64,000 nt of DNA from Deinandra increscens subsp. villosa (Eukaryota > Streptophyta > Magnoliopsida > Asterales > Asteraceae): contig JBCNJP010000003.1 in assembly GCA_039602395.1 (NCBI GenBank), positions 22,303,896-22,367,895 on the forward strand. Reading direction: 5' to 3'. Positions 21,333 to 32,297 of the stretch are shown one piece after another. How positions within the stretch are numbered: the stretch's first letter is position 1; every line of letters starts with the position of its first letter. The notes under the pieces were generated by a model that saw only the letters and a program-made list of their open reading frames with translations, had not been told where the DNA came from and did no database searches. Made by a program: the position numbers and the translations under genes.

Positions 21333-23797
21333 TGTAACACCCATGTTCAATTTGATGCCAAAACATACCAAATACTTCATTGAAATTAGGTCCCAGGAAA
21401 TTTTTGTTTAAAATACAAAGTTAACAACCCTACAACCCAACACCTGGGCTTAAATTTTTACAAAATATACCAATCGGGTAGTAACTGACTTTCATAAGTT
21501 GTTAAATGACATTTACATGATTTATAAACAAAAGTACGGAACGTGTCATTTGCCTTCACGTGATCGGTCCTTCTTAGCATTGATGAGCATCCGTCAAGCT
21601 TTCTCCTTACCTGCAATTTACTCACTTTCAATAGTGAGTTTCTATTGCATAAACATATATAAAACAGTGATCTCACAAGGAATAATAAACAATCAAATTC
21701 GGGTAATGAGTTCTAGGCGTATCGCCTAGAACTTATCCATTTCTAGGCGATACGCCTTGGATGTGTAGGCGTATCACCTGCTACTCTTAGAAGTTCCAGG
21801 CGATACGCCTGGAACTACATTTCCAGGGATTTAGCCAAGTTTCGGCCAATTCTATACTTAGTCAAAATTTTGAGCAGTTCCCCTGTTTTTACCAGTTTTG
21901 CTCCAACTCATTTTAAGACTTAGTCAGTACCTTTGTAGGTGTCACAAAACACATTCTTAAGCATCACAAACTCACGCTATTGACATACCTTAGTCATGAT
22001 TTCGATATGATAGCCAACCCCGGGTTCTCCCGACCCGTTTGACCCGCTAGAGGTTCCTTGTGACAACCATCAAAGGTTATCATCCAGAATTTGCCCAACA
22101 CATGAAATTTACATCTATGATCATAATACAAGCAATATGGCCATGTAATATTAGTGTGCAACTAACAATTAGTCCTACACTTCCGTTATGAGTTTAGCAT
22201 TACGCATTACCGATACACTAAGTTTTGACATAGTTCATATAATTTCACTCTACTTAACATTGGTTCAACTAAATCATTTTAGTTAATGTCCAAATGATCC
22301 TTGTACCATTAATTGACCCGTTAAGACGGGTCCTTGCCTTTGGTTTACCCCAAATGCCTAACTTGACCACATATAAGCCTTGGAATCTATGGTTCTATAA
22401 CCATTTATGATTCCTTTTCTTTTGTTACTTGGCATAGACTCTACAAGCCCATTTTAGCCATTGTAACTTTCATTCGTTATTTGATTCATCCGAATCTTTT
22501 CTATGGTCAAGTTTATCATTGGAGAACCTCTTGGCTTTGGGCTTCACGGTTCCTAGAACCATTCGTCACCCATTATACACTTCATAGTTTATTCTATCTA
22601 AATTGTAAATACACATTTACTTATCTACATCATGTAACATAAATAATGTTACCTCGAGAGCTTGATGTTCCACTATTTCCTTGGTTGCTTGCTTGATCAC
22701 CTTGAACACCTAACGGGTCACTAACAAGTTAGGACCTTTAACAACATAGCATTATTATCATATTTCATTAACATGATTTCTATGCTACACATACATGTTT
22801 TCATATGTTCAACAACTCAAGCATATTTGTCAAGTTTACATCAAGCTTTATGGTCTTATTTCACCACATATCTAGTAACGCATTCACTAACCAATTATAG
22901 TCATAGATTGTAATTTCACCAAGGATGGGTCAATTTATGCACATAATGTCTCCTATGATCATTCAAGCTCAAAATCTAGCAATTTGCTTATTTTATCAAC
23001 AAATTAGTTTCTTTTAGGCATTTTGTCAAACACCTTGTGTGCATACATGTATACACACATATAACCCCCATCCCTTGTATTCTCAAGCAACCATTTGACA
23101 TGGAGTTTGTGGAAATTCATTACAAACCCATCATCATATAACCAAATTCATCAATTAACAACATATTTATGCAAGAATTCCATCAATGGAACCTAATTCA
23201 TGACTAACCTAAGTAGTCATCTACCATGGATGTTCAAGTGTAAGCAATTGGTGACTACTTCACCAAATGTTTACCCAACTAGCAAATTATGCTACAATAT
23301 AAGGTTCCTAGCATCATAGAATTCACCAAACAACAACAAATTTGCAGATTTCGAGGTCCTAATTTCGTGACCTACACATGCAAGGTTCATAGGGTTTTAC
23401 TTACTTGATGACACTAAGGATGATGAGGGGTAGATTAACTACTTCCAAAACCAAGATTGCATGCCAAAATCGCAGCTCTAGACCTCCTTGGATTGCAGAA
23501 ATTTGAGAAGAGTAAGGTGGAGGGGGAGGAGTTCGATCTCCTGGTCGTATATGCGACCTCCCCTCCCTCTTCTTCCTCTTTTGTTTAATTCCAGTATTAG
23601 CTAAATGACAGTTCTGGCCCCTTAAGTTTGGTTCTTGTTTTATTTACAACCAAAACACAAAAGTTACCCATTTAACCCCATAGTTACCCCAATTTAAATT
23701 ATTTTAACATAAGAGGGTTATTTTTAGCTAGGTAACTGAATTTGACTAGACGTTGACGGGAAATTCTAATTATTAAAAAAAAATTTGGGATGTTACA
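21333..23797 (-). repeat. 3' LTR of H
   Basis: 2465 bp, plus-strand ends TGTAACACCC and GGGATGTTACA. Aligns end to end with 28797-31256 with scattered substitutions and small indels. Contains the palindrome cluster at 21710-21815 described separately. Confidence 0.95.
21710..21815. repeat. Palindrome cluster in H 3' LTR
   Basis: Four sites centred on AGGCG-(ATA/TAT)-CGCCT or a close variant, at 21710-21732, 21741-21757, 21766-21780 and 21793-21815. The first and last are perfect 23-bp palindromes with 10-bp arms (outer arms GTTCT and GTTCC) around a 3-nt centre. The third carries CACCT in place of CGCCT. The other LTR has the same cluster at 29174-29278. Confidence 0.9.
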
Positions 23798-23800
23798 ACT

Positions 23801-23814
23801 CCACCCCCCTTAAA
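23801..23814 (-). promoter_or_regulatory. Polypurine tract of H
   Basis: On the minus strand TTTAAGGGGGGTGG lies immediately upstream of the 3' LTR start, where plus-strand priming should occur. Confidence 0.85.
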
Positions 23815-23837
23815 GGGGTTTCGTCCCCGAAACGATT

Positions 23838-24422
23838 TTACGTACCGAATAAATGAGGGTAGTAGCGTTGCATTTCATCCTCTAGTTCCCACGTCAAGTC
23901 GGAGCCTTTTCTATGCTCCCATTGAACCAATACTTGGTTCACTTCTTTGTTTCGTAGCTTCTTCACCTTGCGATCAAGGATCGCAATCGGCCTTTCTACA
24001 TAGTTAAGCTTCTTATCCACAACCAAATCATCTAGAGGCACATAAGCACTTTCATCCGCCAAGCACTTTCGTAGGTTGGACACATGGAATGTGTTGTGGA
24101 TTCCGCTCAATTCTTCCGGTAATTCCAATTGGTAAGCATTATCACCCACTCGGGCCAATATTTTGAAAGGTCCAATAAACCTAGGACTTAGTTTACCCCG
24201 CTTTCGGAAACGGATTACACCCTTCCATGGGGACACTTTCAACAAGACCATATCCCCCTTTTTGAACTCAATAGGCCTTCGTCTCTTGTCCGCGTAGGAC
24301 TTTTGTCTATCTTGGGCCGCTTTCAAACGAGCCCTTATCATGTCGAGCTTTTCGGATGCTATTTTAACCACTTGCTGACTAGCTAGTTCTCGTTGACCCA
24401 CTTCACCCCAACACACGGGTGT
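23838..24422 (-). CDS. H integrase C-terminal domain with chromodomain-like end
   Basis: In frame with the upstream pol and separated from it only by TGA at 24423-24425, so this is the C-terminal part of one polyprotein, not a separate gene. It has the GPY/F-type module (KLSPRFIGPFKIL, then NTFHVSNLRKCL) that follows the gypsy integrase core. It ends with a chromodomain-like segment (RNKEVNQVLVQWEHRKGSDLTWELEDEM) that in chromoviruses directs insertion to heterochromatin. 192 residues are open. The stop lies in MLYGRKC-stop-TP, where the family usually has Arg, consistent with a CGA to TGA change. Confidence 0.85.
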   Translation of the reverse strand, partial: TPVCWGEVGQRELASQQVVKIASEKLDMIRARLKAAQDRQKSYADKRRRPIEFKKGDMVLLKVSPWKGVIRFRKRGKLSPRFIGPFKILARVGDNAYQLELPEELSGIHNTFHVSNLRKCLADESAYVPLDDLVVDKKLNYVERPIAILDRKVKKLRNKEVNQVLVQWEHRKGSDLTWELEDEMQRYYPHLFGT

Positions 24423-27400
24423 TCAGCATTTTCTACCATAAAGCATTTCGTAAGGCGGCATCCCAATGCTCGAGTGATAGCTATTATTGTAGGAAAATTC
24501 AACAAGTGGAAGGTAGTGATCCCAACTCCCACCAAAGTCAATAGCACATGCCCGTAACATGTCCTCAAGTGTTTGGATGGTTCTTTCACTTTGTCCATCC
24601 GTTTGTGGGTGGTAGGCGGTACTAAGTAAAAGTTTTGTACCCAACCACTCCTGAAATTCCCTCCAAAACTGGGAGGTGAACCGGGTATCCCGGTCGGACA
24701 CGATTGATACGGGGACACCATGGCGTGATATTATCTCGTTGATATACACATCCGCCATCCTTTCAGAGGAATAGGTTTCCTTGATTGGTATAAAATGAGC
24801 ACTTTTGGTCAATCTATCAACCACCACCCATATAGCATCATATCCCTTGGGTGTTTTGGGTAATTTGGTCAATAAATCCATAGTTACGTGCTCCCATTTC
24901 CACGTTGGAATTTCCAATGGTTGGAGCTTGCCATAAGGCTTTTGATGCTCCGCCTTGACTTGTGAACAAGTCAAGCATTTTCCCACGTACTTGACTATGT
25001 CCCGCTTCATACCGGGCCACCAATAGTCACGTTTCAAGTCGTGGTACATTTTTGTCGCCCCCGGATGAATCGAGTATCGCGACTTGTGAGCTTCATCAAG
25101 CAACAATTTCTTTGCTTCACAAGTGTTTGGAACCCAAATTCTCCCGAATCGGGTTCTAAGCCCACTTTCTTCTTCTACCAAGTTTTTCACTTGGCCCACA
25201 ATTCGCTCTTTCTTTTGGTTTTCACTTTTTATAGCCTCCACTTGGGCTTCTTTGATTTTGGTGATCAAATCGGATGTCACCACCAATTTCATTGATCGCA
25301 CCTTTATAGGAGCGTAATCCCCTTTTCGACTAAGGGCATCCGCTACCACATTGGCCTTGCCCGGGTGATAGTGGATTTCACAATCATAATCCTTGATGGT
25401 CTCGAGCCACCTTCTTTGCCTCATATTCAACTCTTTTTGCTCAAAGAAATATTTGAGGCTTTTATGGTCGGTGAAAATGGTGCATTTCACCCCATAAAGA
25501 TAGTGTCGCCATATTTTTAAGGCGAACACCACCGCCGCCAACTCCAAATCATGAGTTGGGTAGTTTTGCTCGGTCACCTTTAATTGCCTTGAACCATAGG
25601 CAATCACCTTGCCCCGTTGCATTAAAACACAACCAAGGCCCAATTTTGACGCATCGGAGTAAACCACCATATCTTCCGTTCCCTCCGGGAGGGTTAAAAC
25701 CGGTGCTTGCGTCAACTTTTGTTTAAGGCTTTGAAAAGCCTTCTCTTGATCATCACCCCACACAAACTTGGTGTCTTTTCGGGTTAGTTTAGTCATAGGT
25801 AGGGCTATCTTCGAGAAGTCTTGAATAAATCTCCGATAGTAGCCCGCTAACCCTAGAAAACTCCGCACCTCCGTCGGATTCTTTGGGGGTTCCCATTTGA
25901 TGACGGCTTCAATCTTTGCCGGATCCACCATAACCCCTTCGGCGCCAATGACATGGCCTAGGAATTGCACCTCCTTTAACCAGAAGGCACACTTGGAGAA
26001 TTTTGCATATAGCTTTTCCTCCCTTAATCTTTCTAGTACCTCCCGTAAATGTTTAGCGTGCTCCGCTTCGTCTCGGGAGTATACCAGAATGTCGTCAATG
26101 AACACAATCACCGACTTGTCAAGCATAGGCTTACACACCCGATTCATGAGATCCATGAAAGCCGCGGGTGCATTAGTGAGTCCAAAGGACATCACTAAAA
26201 ATTCATAATGGCCGTATCTTGTTCTGAAGGCCGTTTTGGGAACATCTTCCTCTTTCACCTTCAGTTGATGGTACCCTGAACGTAGGTCTATCTTCGAGAA
26301 CCATTTTGCCCCTTGAAGTTGATCAAATAAGTCATCAATTCTGGGCAATGGGTACTTATTCTTCACCGTGAGTTTGTTTAACTCCCGGTAGTCTATGCAC
26401 ATCCGCATGCTACCGTCCTTCTTTTTCACGAACAACACCGGTGCTCCCCACGGAGAGACACTCGGACGTATGAACCCTTTATCCAACAACTCCTGGATTT
26501 GGGTCTTCAATTCTTGTAGTTCCGCCGGTGCCAACCTATACGGAGCTTTAGCCACCGGCTTAGCATTTGGCACTAAGTCAATTTTAAACTCCACCTCTCG
26601 ATCGGGTGGTAACCCCGGTAAATCATCCGGAAATACATCCTTGAATTCTTGCACCACGGGTAAGTCATCTATTGCGGGACTTTGAATTCTAGTATCCGCC
26701 ACCATAGCCAAATAGGCTTGGCACCCGTGCAACATGAGCTTCCTAGCTTCCATCATCGAGCATATAATTGGAACATTTTGTTTCTCACCATGAATGGTGA
26801 CTTTGCTCCCCTTTGGCGAAGATATCTCTATCGCCTTCCGGTCACAAATGACCTTTGCGTGGTTGCGGGATAGCCAATCCATCCCCACCACCACCTTGAA
26901 TTCTCTCATCGCCATTGGAATGAGATCTATCAAGTACTCCTCGTTATCGATGGAGATTTTGCATCCCCGACATACATCAAAAACAAGAATACTTTTGTCA
27001 TTAGCTATTTCTACCTCTAGGGGTACATGTAATTTTTCAATTATAAACGAGGGATGCTTAATAAAATCATACGAAACAAATGATCTATTAGCTCCCGTAT
27101 CAAATAATACGTGAGCAGGTATCGAATTAACAAGAAATGTACCTGCCACCACGTTGGGGTCTGTTTTGGCTTCTTCGGCCGTTAGTTGGAATGCCCGGCC
27201 CGTAGCTTTTGGCACTTCCACTTTCGCCCCACTTTTTGCCCCCTCCTTCTTGAGTTTTGGGCATTCAAATTTTCTATGCCCCGTCTGATAACAATTGAAA
27301 CATCGTGGTTCACCAGACGGGCAATTAGAGATAACGTGGCCTTTTCTGCCACACTTTAAGCATGGGCGGTCTTTGAATATGCACTCCCCCGAGTGCCCTT

Positions 27401-27722
27401 TTCCACAAATTTTGCATTTTGAACCGCCCCCTCTAGTGTCCTTTTTCTTGGACGAGTCACCCACCTTTGGCTTTTTAGGGGGATTCGGATTTCCCCCGGT
27501 GGGTTTTCTTGCCTCCCGGGCTTCTTCCCGGTTAATATCATTTTCTCGCGCCCGAGCGGCGTTAATCATTTGTTCCACCGTGGTGAACCGATCTAGAGGC
27601 ATGAAATTCTTTATCTTTGCCTTCAACATGTTCCGGTAGAAGAACATCCGTGCCCCTTCAGTGGGTAGCACATCTGAGCAGAATTTTACCCTATCTAAGG
27701 TAAATACCGGTGATTTCATCAA
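24423..27722 (-). CDS. H Gag-Pol: zinc knuckles, protease, RT, RNase H, integrase
   Basis: 1099 codons. Residues 103-154 hold three Cys/His knuckles (CKICGKGHSGEC, CLKCGRKGHVISNC, CFNCYQTGHRKFEC). The protease active site DTGA starts at 208. RT spans about 400-600 with FIDD (the YxDD equivalent) at 541-544 and MSFGLTNAPAAF before it. RNase H begins at VVYSDASKLGLG (about 686). Integrase has the HHCC finger (about 865-905), MDLL, SDRDTRF and the Glu in PQTDGQSERT, so D, D and E are all present. All catalytic motifs look intact. The reading frame enters from gag by a frameshift near 27700, and a TGA at 24423 separates the integrase C-terminus. The first codons here overlap gag in another frame. 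Confidence 0.92.
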   Translation of the reverse strand: MMKSPVFTLDRVKFCSDVLPTEGARMFFYRNMLKAKIKNFMPLDRFTTVEQMINAARARENDINREEAREARKPTGGNPNPPKKPKVGDSSKKKDTRGGGSKCKICGKGHSGECIFKDRPCLKCGRKGHVISNCPSGEPRCFNCYQTGHRKFECPKLKKEGAKSGAKVEVPKATGRAFQLTAEEAKTDPNVVAGTFLVNSIPAHVLFDTGANRSFVSYDFIKHPSFIIEKLHVPLEVEIANDKSILVFDVCRGCKISIDNEEYLIDLIPMAMREFKVVVGMDWLSRNHAKVICDRKAIEISSPKGSKVTIHGEKQNVPIICSMMEARKLMLHGCQAYLAMVADTRIQSPAIDDLPVVQEFKDVFPDDLPGLPPDREVEFKIDLVPNAKPVAKAPYRLAPAELQELKTQIQELLDKGFIRPSVSPWGAPVLFVKKKDGSMRMCIDYRELNKLTVKNKYPLPRIDDLFDQLQGAKWFSKIDLRSGYHQLKVKEEDVPKTAFRTRYGHYEFLVMSFGLTNAPAAFMDLMNRVCKPMLDKSVIVFIDDILVYSRDEAEHAKHLREVLERLREEKLYAKFSKCAFWLKEVQFLGHVIGAEGVMVDPAKIEAVIKWEPPKNPTEVRSFLGLAGYYRRFIQDFSKIALPMTKLTRKDTKFVWGDDQEKAFQSLKQKLTQAPVLTLPEGTEDMVVYSDASKLGLGCVLMQRGKVIAYGSRQLKVTEQNYPTHDLELAAVVFALKIWRHYLYGVKCTIFTDHKSLKYFFEQKELNMRQRRWLETIKDYDCEIHYHPGKANVVADALSRKGDYAPIKVRSMKLVVTSDLITKIKEAQVEAIKSENQKKERIVGQVKNLVEEESGLRTRFGRIWVPNTCEAKKLLLDEAHKSRYSIHPGATKMYHDLKRDYWWPGMKRDIVKYVGKCLTCSQVKAEHQKPYGKLQPLEIPTWKWEHVTMDLLTKLPKTPKGYDAIWVVVDRLTKSAHFIPIKETYSSERMADVYINEIISRHGVPVSIVSDRDTRFTSQFWREFQEWLGTKLLLSTAYHPQTDGQSERTIQTLEDMLRACAIDFGGSWDHYLPLVEFSYNNSYHSSIGMPPYEMLYGRKC

Positions 27723-28272
27723 CGGTTTGAGTCTCCCCTTGCTCTAACTTAAGGAACTCTTGCTTCAATTCATTGACCGCCGAGGGTGGGCAGTGATGTT
27801 CAAGAAATAATTCTTTAAATTCTGCCCAAGTTAGGGCATCTGTCACCGCCTGCCCTTTTTCTAGGACTTTTGCGTCCCACCAATCTTTTGCCCGATCTAC
27901 TAGTAGACCCGTAGCAAAGATAACTTGATCCGCAGCCTCACAATGGCTTCTTTTTATTACCCCCTCCACATTGGTCACCCATCGGTGACTAGCTATTGGG
28001 TCGGGATCACCCGTGTATTGCGGGGGTTTACACGCCATAAAGTCTTTGAAGGAACTCCCCTTCTTCTTTGGCGTACTTGCCTCCCCTTTATTCAGGAGGG
28101 CATTCTTCAATTCCTCGAACTTCTCGTTCAAGGTGCTCAATAGATCCTCCTGGATCTTATGTACATACTCGGGAATAGCTGCCTGAATGGCATTTCCCAC
28201 TTCTTCAGAGATTTGGGCCTTCAAAGCCCGTTGTCTCTGCTCCTCTGCAAGATCACCGCCATCATGGTCCAT
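27691..28272 (-). CDS. H gag N-terminal and capsid region
   Basis: ATG at 28272, 193 codons: a Glu/Lys/Gln-rich helical start (LAEEQRQRALKAQI), then the retrotransposon gag domain (FMACKPPQYTGDPDPIASHRWV, VIFATGLLVDRAKDWWDA, TWAEFKELFLEHHCPP). Ends at 27693-27691. The capsid domain's last part continues in another frame from 27722, so a single frameshift near 27700 breaks gag. Lies about 520 bp downstream of the primer site, with a leader between. Confidence 0.9.
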   Translation of the reverse strand: MDHDGGDLAEEQRQRALKAQISEEVGNAIQAAIPEYVHKIQEDLLSTLNEKFEELKNALLNKGEASTPKKKGSSFKDFMACKPPQYTGDPDPIASHRWVTNVEGVIKRSHCEAADQVIFATGLLVDRAKDWWDAKVLEKGQAVTDALTWAEFKELFLEHHCPPSAVNELKQEFLKLEQGETQTVDEITGIYLR

Positions 28273-28780
28273 TGATCTACAGAATAAGGTTTTTCATTAG
28301 CTTAACAGCTTTTATTTACCCTTACCGCAGCAAGGTTTTTATACATTATATCGGTCGTAGCCGACATCTCTTTCCCACAGGTTTATACGAGGTTTCTAGC
28401 CTTAGCATTACCCCGCTTCTACCTGGGACACTTTACTCACACATATATTATATTGGTCATAGCCAATATCTCCCCCCAGGTTTATACGAGGTTTCTAGCC
28501 TTAGCATCACCCTGTTTCTACCTGGGACACTTCACTCACGCACTTCCCGGTTCAGGTGAGAATACACCTCCCTGTGCGTTTCCCGAGTGATAGTTAATAA
28601 CTCTGCCTTTACAGGCATATAAGAACATTCATTCACATTAAATGCAATTTCAATAATCAGTTGAAGGTTATGTACCTTGCCCGGACGCTTCATCAAGCTT
28701 GAACCGATCACTTTTCCCGATCCCTTGAGCTCAAGGTTTGAGTTCAAGTACTCCCCGAGTACTTAATTCTCTCAAACCAT
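28273..28780 (-). other. H leader between primer site and gag
   Basis: About 500 bp, non-coding on the minus strand. A duplicated segment of about 120 bp (GAGGTTTCTAGCCTTAGCAT and GGTTTATACGAGG words on the plus strand) is at about 28340-28430 and 28455-28545. Confidence 0.7.
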
Positions 28781-28793
28781 GGCTCTGATACCA
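28781..28793 (-). promoter_or_regulatory. Primer-binding site of H (initiator Met-tRNA)
   Basis: The minus strand reads TGGTATCAGAGCC three bases after the 5' LTR end. Confidence 0.9.
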
Positions 28794-28796
28794 AAT

Positions 28797-31256
28797 TGTA
28801 ACACCCATGTTCAATTTGATGCCAAACATACCAATGATTACTATCATTGAAATTAGGTCCCAGAAAATTTTTGTTCAATATACAAAGTTAACAACCCTAC
28901 AACCCAACACTTGGGCTTAACATTTTTACAAAATATACCAATTGGGTAGTAATTGACATTCATAAGTTGTTAAATAACCTTTACATGATTTATAAACAAA
29001 AGTACGGGACGGGTCATTTGCCTTCACGTGATCGGTCCTTCTTAGCATTGATGAGCATCCGTCAAGCTTTCGCCTTACCTGCAATTCACTCACTTTCAAT
29101 AGTGAGTTTCTATTGCTTAAACATATATAAAACAGTGATTCACAAGGAAATAATAAACAAAATCAGGGAATGAGTTCTAGGCGTATCGCCTAGAACTTAT
29201 CCATTTCTAGGCGATACGCCTGGATGTGTAGGCGTATCGCCTGCTACTCTTAAATGTTCCAGGCGATACGCCTGGAACTACATTTCCAGGGATTTAGCCA
29301 AGTTTCGGCCAATTCTATACTTAGTCAAAATTTTGAGCATTTCCCCTGTTTTTACCAGTTTTGCTCCAGCTCATTTTAAGACTTAGTACTACCTTTGTAG
29401 TGTCACAAAACACATTCTTAAGCATCAAAACTCACACATTTAGACATACCTTAGTCATGGTTACGATATGATAGCCAACTCCGGGTTCTCCCGACCCGTT
29501 TGACCCGCTAAGAGGTTCCTTGTGACAACCATCAAAGGTTATCATCCAGAATTTGCCCAACACATGAAATTTTACATCTATGAACATAATACAAGCAATA
29601 TGGCCATGTAATATTGGTGTGCAACTAACAATTAGTCCTACACTTCCGTTATGAGTTTAGCATTACGCATTACCGATACACTAAGTTTTGACATAGTTCA
29701 TATAATTTCACTCTACTTAACATTGGTTCAACTAAATCATTTTAGTTAATGTCCAAATGATCCTTGTACCATTAATTGACCCGTTAAGACGGGTCCTTGC
29801 CTTTGGTTTACCCCAAATGCCTAACTTGACCACATATAAGCCTTGGAATCTATGGTTCTATAACCATTTATGATTCCTTTCTTTTGTTACTTGGCATAGA
29901 CTCTACAAGCCCATTTTAGCCATTGTAACTTTCATTCGTTATTCGATTCATCCGAATCTTTTCTATGGTCAAGTTTATCATTGGAGAACCTATTGGCTTT
30001 GAGCTTCACGGTTCCTAGAACCATTCGTCACCCATTATACACTTCATAGTTTATTCTTCTAAATTGTAAATACACATTTACTTATCTACATCATGTAACA
30101 TAATTAATGTTACCTCGAGAGCTTGATCCACCGTTCCACTATTTCCTTGAGTTGTTTGCTTGATCACCTTGAACACCTAACGGGTCACTAACAATGTTAG
30201 GACCTTTAATCAACAGTAGCATTATTATCATATTTTCATTAACATGATTTCTATGCTACACATACATGTTTTCATATGTTTAACAACCAAGCATATTTGT
30301 CAAGTTTACATCAAGCTTTATGATCTTATTTCACCACATATCTAGTAACGCATTCACTAACCAATTATAGTCATAGATTGTAATTTCACCAAGGATGGGT
30401 CAATTTATGCACATAATGTCTCCTATGATCATTCAAGCTCAAAATCTAGCAATTTGCTTGTTTTTTAATCATTAATTAGCTCTCTTAGGCATTTTGTCAA
30501 ACACCTTGTGTGCATACATTTATACACACATATAACCCCCATCCCTTGTATTCTCAAGCAACCATTTGACATGGAGTTTGTGGAAATTCATTACAAATCC
30601 ATCATCATATAACCAAATTTATCAATTAACAACATATTTATGCAAGAATTCCATCAATGGAACCTAATTCATGACTAACCTAAGTAGTCATCCACCATGG
30701 ATGTTTAAGTGTAAGCAATTGGTGATTACTTCACCAAATGTTTACCCAACTAGCAAAATTATGCTACAATTAAGGTTCCTAGCATCATAGAGTTCACCAA
30801 ACAACAACAATTTGCAGATTTAAGGTCCAATTTCGTGACCTACACAAGCTAGGTTCTTAGGATTTTACTTACTTGACACCCTAAGGATGATGAGGGGTGA
30901 TTAACTACTCCAAAACCAAGGTTGCATGCCAAAATCGCAACCTAGACCTCTTGGATTGCAGAAATTTGAGAAGAGTAATGTGGAGGGGGGGGAGTTCGAT
31001 CTCCTGGTCGTATATGCGACCTCCCCTCCTTCTTTTCCCCTTTTTGTTTATTCCACTATCACTAAATGACAGTTCTGGCCCTTTAAGTTTGGTTCTTGTT
31101 TTATTTACAACTAAAACACAAAAGTTACCCATTTAACCCCATAGTTGCCCCAATTTATATTATTTTAACATAAGAGGGTTATTTTTAGCTAGGTAACTGA
31201 ATATGACTAGACGTTGACGGGAATTCTAACTATTAAATTTTTTTTGGGATGTTACA
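28797..31256 (-). repeat. 5' LTR of H
   Basis: 2460 bp with the same ends as the 3' LTR. Differences from it are scattered point changes and short indels, e.g. around 30200 and 30470, so the insertion is fairly recent but not new. Palindrome cluster at 29174-29278. Confidence 0.95.
29174..29278. repeat. Palindrome cluster in H 5' LTR
   Basis: Same four AGGCG-(ATA/TAT)-CGCCT sites as in the other LTR; here all four cores are intact. The flanks of sites 1 and 4 form 23-bp palindromes at 29174-29196 and 29256-29278. Confidence 0.9.
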
Positions 31257-32297
31257 GTTCTGCTTTATTTTCTTTGTTGTTTCGTATAATTCATTGGACT
31301 TTATCTGCCTATACGGAAGTATCGACCTGATTGTTGTTGAATTATACAACTTCAACTTGTTTTTATTTTCGTATTTTGTTATATCTGGGGCTTTATTTGC
31401 GTACCGAAAGATTGACCATAACATCGGACGATTTAATGTTTTTATTTCTTTTTTGCATGGAACACAGTTAATGATATCATGAATACAATCACTATGTGTT
31501 AAATCACAAGTGTAATCACAAAGTGTGATATAAAAGCATACATGAGTATGTCTGATAGTGTAGGGTACACTGGTCAATGAAAATTAATCAATACCTTAAC
31601 AAATCCAAATTTTATGAGTATGATTGTGTCTGAGTTTAAAGTATAGACAAATTATACCAGCAATCGACATGGCTTATGTGCTGAAGTAATTGAAATTAAA
31701 GTATAGTTCAGCATGGTATGTTCAATATGATCCTATGTTGTGATCTTTCTCGCAAAAGACAAAAATAGAGTGTGATTCAGTATCTCATTTCTGTATTACA
31801 TTTATGTCTCATATCTAAAAAGTTCAAAAAGATTTTAGGTGTGTTTTAGCATAAACTTAGAAAAGTCAAAAAGATTTTCGATGTGTTTTGATGTAAAGTT
31901 TCAAAAAGCCATAAAGATTTTGTTTTCTTATTTGATTTCGACCGATCGATACACGATACAAAGTCATGATTTCAATACTATATCTTGGATTCTCAAAGAG
32001 AAGTTTTGCGTCAAGATTAAATTAACTTTTTGGTAAATCAAAAAGGAAAAACCGCACTTTTGTCTTCTAAAGTTGCAGGTTCTGTGTGACAAGGCTCAAG
32101 CATGGTGAAAGGGGGAGTTATTGAAGTATCTTTCACAAAGTGGATCTTAAAGGTCAAAAGTTGTTCAAACTTTGACCCAGCCATGCAAGTTCTATATCTA
32201 GCAAGACATTTCAAGTTGACGATCTGAGGTAGTAATGTTAAAGATTGAAGACTAGAGTTTTTGTTAATCTAGATACATCACACGTTAAGCGGGAGTC
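31257..32297 (+). other. Tail of C, second part
   Basis: Resumes with CTGCTTTATTTTCTTTG, matching B at about 9103, and aligns with B to the LTR. Contains the GATCGACC-type repeats (31290-31440), polypurine tract GAAAGGGGGAGTT (32107) and the LTR-proximal tract TTAAGCGGGAGTC (32285). No coding sequence. Confidence 0.8.

Larger units (their letters stand above)
21333..31256 (-). mobile_element. Ty3/gypsy element H, nearly complete, minus strand
   Basis: 9924 bp flanked by a perfect 5-bp duplication, GTTCT (21328-21332 and 31257-31261). The 5' LTR is at 28797-31256, the Met-tRNA primer site next to it, gag-pol on the minus strand (28272 to 23838), a polypurine tract, and the 3' LTR at 21333-23797. 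RT precedes integrase, so it is Ty3/gypsy. The integrase C-terminus (VLVQWEHRKGSDLTW) resembles plant chromoviruses, perhaps the Tekay lineage. One nonsense codon and one gag frameshift are seen. This is the best-preserved coding element in the window. Confidence 0.95.

Noticed and set aside
21499..21729. Small ORF in both H LTRs (also 28967-29173)
   Set aside because: Non-conserved ends between the LTRs and no recognisable domain; chance frame in an LTR.
25041..27639. Plus-strand open frames inside H
   Set aside because: They are antisense shadows of the strong minus-strand gag-pol frame.
28781..28793. tRNA-like sequence TGGTATCAGAGCC (also near 4800, 45072 and 52356)
   Set aside because: These are retrotransposon primer-binding sites next to LTR ends; no cloverleaf is present.
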